Shown piece after piece: positions 8,252 to 16,480 of a stretch of 64,000 bases of DNA. The number at the start of each line of letters is the position of its first letter. Within the stretch, counting starts at the first letter, position 1. The position numbers and the translations under genes are program-made. Below the pieces are notes generated by a model. It was not told the origin of the DNA and did no database searches. It saw only the letters and a list, made by a program, of their open reading frames with translations. This DNA is from Clostridiales bacterium (GTDB lineage Bacteria; Bacillota; Sulfobacillia; RBS10-35): contig JAHHQG010000026.1 in NCBI GenBank assembly GCA_018729555.1, forward strand, positions 1 through 64,000. Reading direction: 5' to 3'.

Positions 8252-9538
8252 TCAGGGGCGGATGATCCCCACGGGCCCTTCGATGGCGATGGCTGTGCCG
8301 AAGGGTTCCGAGAGGCGCTTCAGGCGCTCGAGGATGCGGCGGGCATGGTCGCCTCTGGCAAGGGTGGGGCTTCCCCGCTGGGGACGGGGAAGGCCAAACC
8401 CCAGCTCCACCGGGTAGAGGCGGATTTCCCGCACCCGATCCCCCTCCATCTCCAGGACGGCCACCACGGTTTCAAAATAGCGGGGATCCTGGAGGAAGCC
8501 CCCTCGTTCGTTACGCTTCTCGAAGGCTTCCCCCGGGGTAGCCTTGGGTTCCAGACCCAGCTTTTCGTAAAAATCCGCCGGCTGGAGGAGGACGGTCTCG
8601 TTCTGGAAGACGAAGTTTCCCAGGCTGTAGAAGATGGGCCGGCCTTTATAGATCTCGATGCCCTGGAGGAGGTGAGGCCCATGGCCTAAAAAGGCTATGG
8701 CCCCCTGATCCAACGCCTTTTGGGCAAAATCGCGGATGAACTCTGCCGGTGTTTCGGGATCCCGCAAAAACTCGTGGTGGTGCAGGCTGAAGAGGACGGC
8801 ATCGGCTTGACGGCGGGCTTCCTCGATGGCCTTTAGGTTTCCCTCTTCATCGGCGGGGTGGGTGGCCGTGCGAAGGCCTCGGCCCTCTCCTATGCGAAAG
8901 GTGATATCCTCCAAGGGCACCTCCCCTTCGCCGATGGGCGGGGCAAATCCCAGGCGAGCCCTCAGCTTCCGCTTTTCCAAAAGGCCATAGCGTTCCGCCA
9001 GGGCCTGGAGGGCTTCCAGCTCGTGGGCTTCCACGTCCACGACGGTGGAAAAGCGGAGGGGATTGATCCCCGGACGGCCGGGGGCATCGGGGCGCTGCTC
9101 ACCGGCCCTCGCCCCAGAGGGAAAGGAGCTGCAGGCGGCCACCAGGGCCACCCTTCCCTGGGGAAGGTCCAGGTAGGCGGGGCTGCGGGCCGCCGCCAGG
9201 TGGGGACCGACGCCCGCATGGGTGATACCTGCTCGTTCCAGAGTTTCGGCGGTGGAGAAGAGGGCAGGATAGCCCCAATCCAGGGTATGGTTGTTGGCCC
9301 AGGCCACCAGCCGGAAGCGGAGGTTCAGGAGCTCTTCCACCAGGGAAGGATGGGCTCCTACGTAAGTGCCGCCGCTCTCGGCGGCGGGAATGCCGTCAAA
9401 GCGGTGAAAGAGGCTTTCCAGGTTGGTGAAGGCCGCGTCCGCCTGAGCCAAAAGTCCTCGGAGTTCGTCATATCCGGGGCGCCGCAATAGCTTTTGCGAA
9501 ATGAGAAAATCGCCCGTGGCGGCAAGGGTCCACTGCAT
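8252..9538 (-). CDS. CapA-family metallophosphoesterase-like protein
   Basis: The product belongs to the CapA/PgsA group (poly-gamma-glutamate synthesis protein type), a calcineurin-like metallophosphoesterase fold. Landmarks are TLAATGDFLI at the N-terminus, FTNLESLF, WANNHTLDWG around residue 90, SLHHHEF and FLGHGPHLLQGIE with FYSLGNFVF in the C-terminal half. I choose ATG 9538, which has GGGAGGG upstream, over the longer frame from 9571, giving 428 residues. No signal peptide is seen, so unlike classical CapA it may be cytoplasmic. Neighbouring genes do not include capB or capC, so a polyglutamate role is not supported; substrate unknown. It is divergent from the third binding protein. Confidence 0.85.
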   Translation of the reverse strand: MQWTLAATGDFLISQKLLRRPGYDELRGLLAQADAAFTNLESLFHRFDGIPAAESGGTYVGAHPSLVEELLNLRFRLVAWANNHTLDWGYPALFSTAETLERAGITHAGVGPHLAAARSPAYLDLPQGRVALVAACSSFPSGARAGEQRPDAPGRPGINPLRFSTVVDVEAHELEALQALAERYGLLEKRKLRARLGFAPPIGEGEVPLEDITFRIGEGRGLRTATHPADEEGNLKAIEEARRQADAVLFSLHHHEFLRDPETPAEFIRDFAQKALDQGAIAFLGHGPHLLQGIEIYKGRPIFYSLGNFVFQNETVLLQPADFYEKLGLEPKATPGEAFEKRNERGGFLQDPRYFETVVAVLEMEGDRVREIRLYPVELGFGLPRPQRGSPTLARGDHARRILERLKRLSEPFGTAIAIEGPVGIIRP

Positions 9539-9570
9539 GGGGTCTTTCCCTCCCAAGGCATTAAATATCA

Positions 9571-9600
9571 TTTACATCTCATTAACGGCCATGGTATCAT
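9571..9600 (+). promoter_or_regulatory. Candidate housekeeping promoter for the third SBP/dppBC operon
   Basis: TTTACA at 9571-9576 and TATCAT at 9595-9600 are separated by 18 bases and lie 39 bases ahead of the lipoprotein start codon. This is a fair match to a sigma-A promoter in otherwise GC-rich DNA. Confidence 0.5.
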
Positions 9601-9638
9601 CCCACCCAAATCGACGCGAGAGGGAGGACCCGAACCTT

Positions 9639-11225
9639 ATGAAGCTTGCCCGCCTGTGGCTTCTCGTTCTTGTTTCGGCAAGCCTGATCCTTTCCGCCTG
9701 CGGTGGAACCTCCAAACCAGCGGCAGAGGGAGAATCGGTCCAAGAAGCGGTGGTGGCCCTGCCCACCGACATCGTCCAGCTGGATCCCCTGGACATCGGG
9801 GATGCCCCCAGTTCCACCGTGGCGGCTCAGATCATGGAGGCCCTGGTGCAAAGGGACGAGAACGGGAACATCCAGGGCGCCCTGGCGGAATCCTGGGAGA
9901 CGTCTCCCGATGGGCGGGTGTGGACCTTTCACCTCCGGCAGGGGGTCAAGTTCCATGACGGCAGCGACTTCAACGCCGAAGTGGTGAAATGGCACTTCGA
10001 CCGCATCCTTTCCGACCCCGACGCTCCCCAGCGCTTCCGCAAGCAGTGGAGCGACATCATCGAGAAGGTGGAAACCCCCGATGACTACACCGTAGTGGTG
10101 ACCCTCAAGTCGCCCAATGCCGCCTTCTTGGATCTGGTGATCTTGACCAATGCGGGGATGATCTGGTCCAAGGCCAACTTCGAGAAGCTGGGGGCCAAGG
10201 AAGCCGCCCTTCACCCTGTGGGGACGGGCCCCTTTATCTTCGAGTCGTGGGAACCTGGCCAGAAGGTGGTCCTCAAGCGGAACCCCGATTACTGGGGCGG
10301 AGCACCCAAGCTGGAGACCCTCATCTTCCGGCCCATTGCCGAAAGCAACACCCAGGTCATCGAGCTGGAGACGGGAGGCATCCATATCGCCACCAAGCTG
10401 GGGCTGGAGGATGTTCAACGGCTCCAGAACGATCCCAACGTCGAGGTGCTGACGACGCCCGCCTACCAGGTGCGCTTCTTCACCCTTAACCTCAAGCGGC
10501 CCCTGATGCAGGATCCGGCGGTGCGCCAGGCCCTCAACTACGCCTTCGACCGCACATCCACCATCCAAACCCTGGTGGGCAGCATGGGGGTGCCGTCGGA
10601 ATCCTCAGTCCTTCCCGTGGCCTCCTGGGCTCATCCGGAAAAGGGGTCCCTTCCCTCTTACGGATACGATCCCGAGAAGGCCAAGGAGGTCCTCCTGGCG
10701 GCAGGCTATGAGCTCAAAGACGGGCGTCTCTACAGAGACGGGCAGCCGGTGGAGATCCTCTTCATCACGCCCAACGGCCGCTACTTCGGCGACCGGGAGA
10801 TCGCGGAAGTGGCCAAGAAGGCCTGGGAGAAGGTAGGGTTCACCGTCACCCTGAAGGTGATGGAGTGGGCGCCCTACCTGGAGGAAGTCCAGGCGGGAAA
10901 CTACGATGTGGCCGTTCTCGGGTGGAACCAGAGCAGTCCCGAGCCCTCCATCTTCTTCGATCCCCTGGTGAAGACAGGCGGGCGGGCCAACTACTCGGGG
11001 TACTCCGATCCGGAACTGGATGAGTGGCTGACCCAGGGGGTCCAGACCACCGACATGGCGGAGCGGAAGGCGCTTTATGAAAAGGCAGCCCAGCGGGTCG
11101 AGGAGAACGCCTGGTTTGTACCCCTCTACAACGAGATGAAGGTCGCCGGGGTGCGGAAAGAAGTGAAGGGGTATATCCACACTCCCGCTTTTACTCGCTA
11201 CAATACGATTTACATCGGGAAGTGA
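9639..11225 (+). CDS. Peptide-type ABC substrate-binding lipoprotein (SBP family 5), copy 3
   Basis: This third paralogue has 528 residues from ATG 9639, which follows GAGGGAGG; the longer frame from 9501 has no such site and would start inside the divergent capA-like gene. The signal peptide ends in a lipobox (LILSAC). The SBP_bac_5 body shows the same landmarks as copies 1 and 2, including KFHDGSDFNAEVVKWHFDR and KRNPDYWGG. It is the only copy directly upstream of the permease genes (10 bp gap to dppB), so it is the likely cognate receptor; copies 1 and 2 may feed the same permease with other ligands. Confidence 0.93.
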   Translation: MKLARLWLLVLVSASLILSACGGTSKPAAEGESVQEAVVALPTDIVQLDPLDIGDAPSSTVAAQIMEALVQRDENGNIQGALAESWETSPDGRVWTFHLRQGVKFHDGSDFNAEVVKWHFDRILSDPDAPQRFRKQWSDIIEKVETPDDYTVVVTLKSPNAAFLDLVILTNAGMIWSKANFEKLGAKEAALHPVGTGPFIFESWEPGQKVVLKRNPDYWGGAPKLETLIFRPIAESNTQVIELETGGIHIATKLGLEDVQRLQNDPNVEVLTTPAYQVRFFTLNLKRPLMQDPAVRQALNYAFDRTSTIQTLVGSMGVPSESSVLPVASWAHPEKGSLPSYGYDPEKAKEVLLAAGYELKDGRLYRDGQPVEILFITPNGRYFGDREIAEVAKKAWEKVGFTVTLKVMEWAPYLEEVQAGNYDVAVLGWNQSSPEPSIFFDPLVKTGGRANYSGYSDPELDEWLTQGVQTTDMAERKALYEKAAQRVEENAWFVPLYNEMKVAGVRKEVKGYIHTPAFTRYNTIYIGK

Positions 11226-11234
11226 GGTTCAGGC

Positions 11235-12188
11235 GTGGGCGGCGGGATCTTCAGCTATGTGATTAAGAAGCTCATCACGGCCATCCCCATCCTCGTGGGA
11301 GTGACCCTGATGGTCTTCCTGATCCTCCACCTCACCCCTGGAGATCCCGCCCTCGTCATCCTGGGCCAAGATGCCACTCCCGAAGCGGTGGAGGCCCTGC
11401 GGGAAAAGCTAGGGCTCAACGATCCGCTGCCCGTGCAGTACCTCCGGTACCTCAACAACCTTCTCCACGGCGACCTGGGGACCTCCATCCGGACCAACCA
11501 GCCGGTGACCCGGGAGCTCATGACCCGCTTTCCCAATACGGTGGAGCTGGCCTTTGTGAGCCTTCTGTTTGCCACCGTCCTCGGCCTTTTGACGGGGACC
11601 ATCGCGGCGGTGAAGCGGGGAACCTGGATCGATACCGTCACCATGACGGGAGCCGTGGCAGGGGTGTCGGCCCCGAGCTTCTGGCTGGGCCTCATGTTCA
11701 TGCTCCTTTTCGCCTACTACCTCCACTGGCTTCCTGCCTCGGGAAGAGGCGGGCCCCTCACCACCTGGGCGGGCTGGAGCCATATCATGCTTCCGGCCAT
11801 CACCTTAGGGCTGGGATCGGCCGCCACCCTGGCTCGCATCACCCGCTCCAGCCTCCTGGACGTCATGGCCCAGGATTACGTCCGCACGGCCCGGGCCAAG
11901 GGCCTCAAAGAGCGGCTGGTCATCTACCGCCATGCCCTCCGGAACGCCCTCGTGCCGGTGGTGACCATCGTGGGCCTGCAGCTGGGCTTCCTTCTGGGCG
12001 GGGCCGTGGTGACGGAGCAGATCTTCGCCTGGCCCGGCATCGGGACGCAGATCATCACAGCCATCGGGAACCGGGATTTCCCCGTGGTGCAGGGGGCCGT
12101 GCTTCTCATCGCCGTGACCTTCGTGCTGGTGAACCTGGCGGTGGACATTCTCTATTACTTCGTGGATCCGCGGATCCGCTATGACTGA
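11235..12188 (+). CDS. dppB: Dipeptide/oligopeptide ABC transporter permease DppB-type
   Basis: The 317-residue integral membrane subunit starts at GTG 11235. It has the N-terminal SYVIKKLITAIPILVGVTLM helix, the HLTPGDPA motif after it, and the family loop RTARAKGLKE, the cytoplasmic EAA-like contact with the ATPase, followed by HALRNALVPV. It ends with YFVDPRIRYD, the classical DppB C-terminus. It sits 10 bp after the binding protein and 12 bp before dppC. No ATPase genes (dppD/dppF) follow, so the transporter must borrow ATPases from elsewhere in the genome. Confidence 0.93.
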   Translation: MGGGIFSYVIKKLITAIPILVGVTLMVFLILHLTPGDPALVILGQDATPEAVEALREKLGLNDPLPVQYLRYLNNLLHGDLGTSIRTNQPVTRELMTRFPNTVELAFVSLLFATVLGLLTGTIAAVKRGTWIDTVTMTGAVAGVSAPSFWLGLMFMLLFAYYLHWLPASGRGGPLTTWAGWSHIMLPAITLGLGSAATLARITRSSLLDVMAQDYVRTARAKGLKERLVIYRHALRNALVPVVTIVGLQLGFLLGGAVVTEQIFAWPGIGTQIITAIGNRDFPVVQGAVLLIAVTFVLVNLAVDILYYFVDPRIRYD

Positions 12189-12200
12189 GGGGGAGCGTTC

Positions 12201-13025
12201 TTGGTGCTAAGGCGTGCCTTCCGCCACCCAAGCATGTGGGCCGGCCTCTTTTTGGTCCTCTTCATGGTGGCCTTTTCCCTGGCGGCCCCGTGGATCGGCC
12301 CGGAAGGCTACGACGATCAGAACCTCATGCAGCGGCTTCAGCCCCCTTCCAAGGACTATCCTCTGGGGACCGACCAGCTGGGGCGCTCCGTCCTCACCCG
12401 CCTGGCCTGGGGCGGCCGGGTGTCCTTAAGCGTGGCCCTTTCGGCCATGGCCATCGGCCTGGTGGGCGGGGTGGCGGTGGGAAGCCTCAGCGGTTTTTAC
12501 GGTGGGTGGGTCGATCGTATCCTCATGGGCCTCATGGACATGCTCCTGGCCTTCCCCAGCATCATCCTGGCCATCGCCATCGTGGCCGCCTTAGGGCCCG
12601 GCCTCACCAACGCCATGATCGCCGTCGGCATCCGCGGCATCCCTACCTTCGCCCGCCTGGTCAGGGGTCAGATCCTTTCCCTTAAGAACCAGGAATTCAT
12701 CCAGGCCGCCCGGGCCGTCGGCGCCGGGAGCGCCCGCATTCTCTTCCGTCACCTGTTTCCCAACCTCATCGCCATCGTCATCGTCATGGCTTCTCTGGAC
12801 CTGGCGGCTAACATCCTCTCCCTTGCCGCCTTGAGCTTCCTTGGCCTTGGTGCCCAGCCTCCCATCCCCGACTGGGGCGGCATGTTGGACCAGGGGCGCC
12901 AGTACCTGCGGACCGCCTGGTGGCTTGGCGTCTTTCCGGGCTTGGCCATCATGATGGTGGTCCTGGGCTTTAACCTTCTGGGCGATGGGCTGAGGGACAT
13001 CCTGGATCCGAGGCAAAAGCGCTAA
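12201..13025 (+). CDS. dppC: Dipeptide/oligopeptide ABC transporter permease DppC-type
   Basis: This second permease subunit has 274 residues. The start is TTG 12201 or the adjacent GTG 12204; GAGGGGGA precedes both. It shows the DppC pattern: an N-terminal helix, APWIGPEGYDDQNL with PLGTDQLGRSVLTRL, the GFYGGWVDRILMGLMDMLLAF block, the EAA-like loop QAARAVGAGSARILFRHLFP and the C-terminal GDGLRDILDPRQK. It forms a heterodimer with DppB. The operon ends here; a hairpin near 13275 may stop transcription. Confidence 0.93.
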   Translation: MVLRRAFRHPSMWAGLFLVLFMVAFSLAAPWIGPEGYDDQNLMQRLQPPSKDYPLGTDQLGRSVLTRLAWGGRVSLSVALSAMAIGLVGGVAVGSLSGFYGGWVDRILMGLMDMLLAFPSIILAIAIVAALGPGLTNAMIAVGIRGIPTFARLVRGQILSLKNQEFIQAARAVGAGSARILFRHLFPNLIAIVIVMASLDLAANILSLAALSFLGLGAQPPIPDWGGMLDQGRQYLRTAWWLGVFPGLAIMMVVLGFNLLGDGLRDILDPRQKR

Positions 13026-13341
13026 AAGAGGTAGGATCGGGAGAGCCGCCAGGGAATTCCCCGCCATTATGATTGTTTGCCTGTCGCCGGTCGGCTTTCT
13101 CCTGGGGGTTCCTTCCGTCTTCCGCCTGGATCTTCGCCATGCGGGGCATTCACCTGCAAAGGGTGGGGGACGGAACTCCGGGGGCGTTTTAAGGTGGCCC
13201 CATCGGGCGGGATCGCGTGGGGGGCTGGCCTTGATCTTGGATGGTGGCCACGGGCAACTTAGCTGGATGCATGAGGGTAGGGCCGAGCCGGAAGCTTGGC
13301 CCTACCCCCTCGGAAACCACACTTTCGAGCTTGAAACGCCC
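13026..13341. other. Intergenic region between convergent operons
   Basis: About 316 bp lie between dppC and the M28 peptidase, transcribed toward each other. I see no convincing gene in it. The only clear structure is the hairpin at 13275-13307. Confidence 0.6.
13275..13307. terminator. Hairpin between convergent genes, probable bidirectional terminator
   Basis: GGGTAGGGCC at 13275-13284 pairs with GGCCCTACCC at 13298-13307 around a 13-base loop. There is no clean T-run on either side, so termination is inferred from stem strength and position. Confidence 0.5.
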
Positions 13342-14730
13342 TTAGCGTTCCCTTAGCAGAGCCTCGGGGAAGGGTCTTAGCTCATACCGCAGCACTTCCA
13401 AAAGCCCCATCTCGCCCAGGGTTTCCTTGATCTTCCGCGGCTCCTTCCAGCGGACGGGCAGCTCTTCTTCCCGGCTTAGCCGGAGAAGGAGCCTCGCCAC
13501 CCGCGCGGCATCGGCCTGGATCGCCCGGGCCGAGATCTTGTCGAGGGAATCCCAGAAGGTGTGGCCGTAACCCCTAGGAGCTCCGGGAGATTGGGGAGCC
13601 TGGGACACCAGCCAGGCGGAAGGCACCCCCCGGATGGCGAAGGGGTACATGTCGGAGTAGAGGCCGATGCTGTCCCCTACGGCCACATCATCTTCCGTCA
13701 TGTCCTTGAAGTAATCCTTGAAGGCCTGGATCCCTTCGGGCCAGCCCTGGAGGGTGAAGACGGCGTTTTGGCCCCTTCCCGCCCCATCCAGGTTCAGCAT
13801 GAAGGCCACCTTCTTGGGGTCTACTCGCGAAGCATGGTGCTCTGAACCGATGAGGCCCATCTCTTCCTGGGCGAAGGCCACAAAGCGGACGGTTCTCCCA
13901 AGGAGATGGCGATGGGGGCTGAGGGCCCGGGCGGCTTCCACCAGAACGGCGGTGCCGGCGCCGTCGTCGGCGGCCGACTGGCTGATGTCGTGGCCGTCGT
14001 AGTGGGCACCCACGATGATGATCTCATCGTCCCTGGAACCCTTGAGCTCTCCCACCACGTTGTAGGACTCCACGGGGTGGACTTCGTTGGTGGAGGTGAT
14101 CTTGATGCGAAGGGGCCCCCTCTTAGCGAGGCGCAGCATCTCGTGGCCATGTTCGTAAGAGACGGAGATGGCGGGGACCTCTACGGCCCGGTTGAAGCGG
14201 CCGGAACCTGTCTCGGGAAGGCCGCCCGGTTCTCCCCTCATCCAGATGAAGCCGATGGCGCCCAGCTCCAAGGCCCTCCCCAGCTTTTCACCCCGGTGCA
14301 TGGACCGGTGGTAGAAACGGGGCGTGGCGGTGGTCACCATGACGATGTTGCCTTTGATGCGATCCCGGTTTTGCTCATACGCCTGGGGATGGCCATCCCC
14401 CAGATACACCAGCTCCCCTTCCACTTCCCCTGGGGGGCAGAAGGGGAGGGCGATGGCCGGGATCTCGCGGGAAACCGGGCTGATGACTTCCAGCTTTGTT
14501 TCTTTGCGGGTCCACCCCTGGCAGCTAAAGGGTTCTAGCTCCACCGGGTCCAGCCCGAAGGAGCGGAACCGCTCGGCGATAAAGCGGGCTGCCCCATGTT
14601 CCTCCGGAGTTCCCCCGAACCGGGAGCCGAACTTCTCGATGAGCTCCTCCAGGAACTCATAGCCTTGGCGGGCAAGGTAGAGATCGGCGAGGATCTCCCG
14701 ATCGGCCTTCCGGATCGCGTCGTCCTTCAT
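13342..14730 (-). CDS. M28-family metallopeptidase (aminopeptidase-like, with PA-type insert)
   Basis: A di-zinc exopeptidase of the M28 family. The catalytic half carries the metal-binding series GAHYDGHD, QSAADDGAGTAVLVE, FAQEEMGLIGS, LNLDGAG and, near the end, GYGHTFWDSLDKIS, in correct order. The segment between about residues 100 and 200 (ELVYLGDGHP to AISVSYEHG) looks like the PA domain often inserted in this family. ATG 14730, seven codons inside the longest frame, follows AAAGGGGG, giving 462 residues. No signal peptide is visible, so it is probably cytoplasmic, perhaps degrading peptides imported by the Dpp-type system upstream, though that link is only contextual. Confidence 0.9.
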   Translation of the reverse strand: MKDDAIRKADREILADLYLARQGYEFLEELIEKFGSRFGGTPEEHGAARFIAERFRSFGLDPVELEPFSCQGWTRKETKLEVISPVSREIPAIALPFCPPGEVEGELVYLGDGHPQAYEQNRDRIKGNIVMVTTATPRFYHRSMHRGEKLGRALELGAIGFIWMRGEPGGLPETGSGRFNRAVEVPAISVSYEHGHEMLRLAKRGPLRIKITSTNEVHPVESYNVVGELKGSRDDEIIIVGAHYDGHDISQSAADDGAGTAVLVEAARALSPHRHLLGRTVRFVAFAQEEMGLIGSEHHASRVDPKKVAFMLNLDGAGRGQNAVFTLQGWPEGIQAFKDYFKDMTEDDVAVGDSIGLYSDMYPFAIRGVPSAWLVSQAPQSPGAPRGYGHTFWDSLDKISARAIQADAARVARLLLRLSREEELPVRWKEPRKIKETLGEMGLLEVLRYELRPFPEALLRER

Positions 14731-14803
14731 TCGTTTCCCCCTTTCATTCAATTACATTTCATGAAGGAAAGCGGATTTCCTCCTGATGGCGAAAAATCCT
14801 CTC

Positions 14804-15283
14804 TCAACCCTGAACCTGGGGAACTCGCCGGGGAGCGCCATCCCGCTTGTACACCAGGATGGATCGTTCAAATTCCATGACCGTCACCCCATCCTGATTG
14901 ACTCCGGTCGTCCGCAGGCGCACGATCCCCATATGAGGCCGGGAACGGGACTCGCGTTTTTCCAGGATTTCCGTTCGGGCATAGAGGGTATCGCCTTCGA
15001 AGACCGGGTGGGGCAACGTCACCTTCTCCCACCCCAGGTTGATGGCGTTCTGGGAGATATCCGCCACCGAAAGGCCCGTGATGATGGCGAGGGTCAGGGT
15101 GGAATTCACGAGAGGACGCCCGAATTCTGTCTGGGCGGCGTAGTGGCTGTCCAGATGGATGGGGTTGGTGTTGACGGTGAGGAGGGTAAACCAGATGTTG
15201 TCGGCCTGGGTGATGGTCCTTCCCAGCGGGTGGTGGATCACTTCCCCTACCTGAAAATCCTCGAAATACCGACCTTCCCTCAT
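14804..15283 (-). CDS. MaoC-like hydratase/dehydratase (candidate mesaconyl-CoA or similar hydratase)
   Basis: A hot-dog-fold acyl-CoA hydratase of 159 residues. The fold is recognisable from YFEDFQVGEVIHH, NTNPIHLDSHYA and EFGRPLVNSTLTLAIITGLS. In ordinary R-specific enoyl-CoA hydratases the active site reads D-x-N-P-x-H; here Asp is replaced by Asn (NTNPIH). That variant occurs, as I recall, in a MaoC branch found beside class III CoA-transferases and CitE lyases, including mesaconyl-CoA hydratases. The start overlaps the stop of the CoA-transferase by 4 bp. It is the last gene of the minus-strand catabolic operon. Confidence 0.8.
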   Translation of the reverse strand: MREGRYFEDFQVGEVIHHPLGRTITQADNIWFTLLTVNTNPIHLDSHYAAQTEFGRPLVNSTLTLAIITGLSVADISQNAINLGWEKVTLPHPVFEGDTLYARTEILEKRESRSRPHMGIVRLRTTGVNQDGVTVMEFERSILVYKRDGAPRRVPQVQG

Positions 15284-16470
15284 GTCCTTCGCTCCCTTCC
15301 GACGGCACCGGATGCTTCCAGCTGCCGGATTTCTTCATCGGAATATCCCAGCTCCCGCAGGATGGCCTCCGTGTGAGCCCCTACCTCGGGAATCGGCGCA
15401 AAGGAAGCCTCTTCGGGCGACAAGAGGGGAGGGACGAGGACCCGAAGGTCGCCTGCCGGCGATCCCACCTTCGTCCATCGCTGCCGGGCCTCCAGCTGCG
15501 GATGATCCCAGACACCCTGGATGGTCCGCATTTCGGCATAGGCAATGCCTGCATCCTCCAGGCGGTTCACCGCTTTCTCCAGAGTAAGGCTGGAAAAGAC
15601 CTCCCGGATCACCGCCTCCAGGGCTGGCCGATGTTTCACCCGAGCCGGGTTGGACGAAAAGCGGGGATCCTCCGCAAGGGAGGGGTTCTCGAGCACCCTT
15701 TGGCAAAAGCGGACCCATTCCCGCTCGTTCTGCACCGCCACAAAGAGGGTTTGCCCGCCCGCCACAGGAAAGGGACCGTAGGGCGCGATGGTGGAATGGT
15801 GGGCCCCCGTCCGCGGGGGGGCTTCTCCTCCATAGGCGCCGTAGTAGAGGGGATACCCCATCCACTCCGCCAGGGACTCCAGCATGGAGACTTCGAAATG
15901 AAAGCCCTTTCCCGTCCGCTCTCGCTGGTAAAGGCCAGCCAGGATGCCTGCGAAGGCATACATGCCGGCCGCGATGTCGGCCACAGAGATGCCCACCTTG
16001 ACCGGGGTATCGGGGGTGCCCGTTACGTGCAGAAGGCCGCTTTCCGCCTGGATGAGGAGGTCATAGGCTTTCTTCAGGCGGTAAGGTCCCGTGCGCCCGT
16101 AGCCCGAGAGGCTGCAGGCGATCAAACGGGGGTTGACGGCCTCCAGCTCGTCGGGGTTGAGCCCCAGGCGTTCGATGGCCCCAGGGGCCAGGTTTTGGAC
16201 GAAGACATCGGCGCCCTGGAGGAGCTTTCGCAAGACTTCCATCGACCCCGGCTTCTTTAAGTCCAAGGCCAAGGATTCTTTATCCCGGTTGAGCCACACA
16301 AAGTGGCTGGAAAGCCCCTTCACCGCCTGATCGTACCGCCGGGCGAAATCCCCCTCGGGTCGCTCGATCTTGATGACCCGCGCGCCCAAATCCGCCAGCT
16401 GCCGGGTAGCGAAGGGCGCCGCCACCGCCTGCTCGATGCTCACCACTGTGATGCCTTTCAACGGTCGCAT
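15280..16470 (-). CDS. Class III (CaiB/BaiF family) CoA-transferase
   Basis: Transfers CoA between acyl-CoA and a free acid through an aspartyl thioester. The 396-residue protein has the usual N-terminal block RPLKGITVVSIEQAVAAPFA, then LNRDKESLALDLK, and the catalytic Asp in KKAYDLLIQAESG (about residue 137), followed by GISVADIAAGMYAFAGILAGL. In the Chloroflexus 3-hydroxypropionate bicycle and in C5-dicarboxylate degradation, members of this family activate mesaconate, itaconate, citramalate or methylsuccinate with succinyl-CoA. The neighbouring hydratase, dehydrogenase, fumarase and lyase genes favour such a substrate here. It starts 10 bp after the acyl-CoA dehydrogenase stop. Confidence 0.9.
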   Translation of the reverse strand: MRPLKGITVVSIEQAVAAPFATRQLADLGARVIKIERPEGDFARRYDQAVKGLSSHFVWLNRDKESLALDLKKPGSMEVLRKLLQGADVFVQNLAPGAIERLGLNPDELEAVNPRLIACSLSGYGRTGPYRLKKAYDLLIQAESGLLHVTGTPDTPVKVGISVADIAAGMYAFAGILAGLYQRERTGKGFHFEVSMLESLAEWMGYPLYYGAYGGEAPPRTGAHHSTIAPYGPFPVAGGQTLFVAVQNEREWVRFCQRVLENPSLAEDPRFSSNPARVKHRPALEAVIREVFSSLTLEKAVNRLEDAGIAYAEMRTIQGVWDHPQLEARQRWTKVGSPAGDLRVLVPPLLSPEEASFAPIPEVGAHTEAILRELGYSDEEIRQLEASGAVGRERRT

Positions 16471-16480
16471 GGGCTCACCC

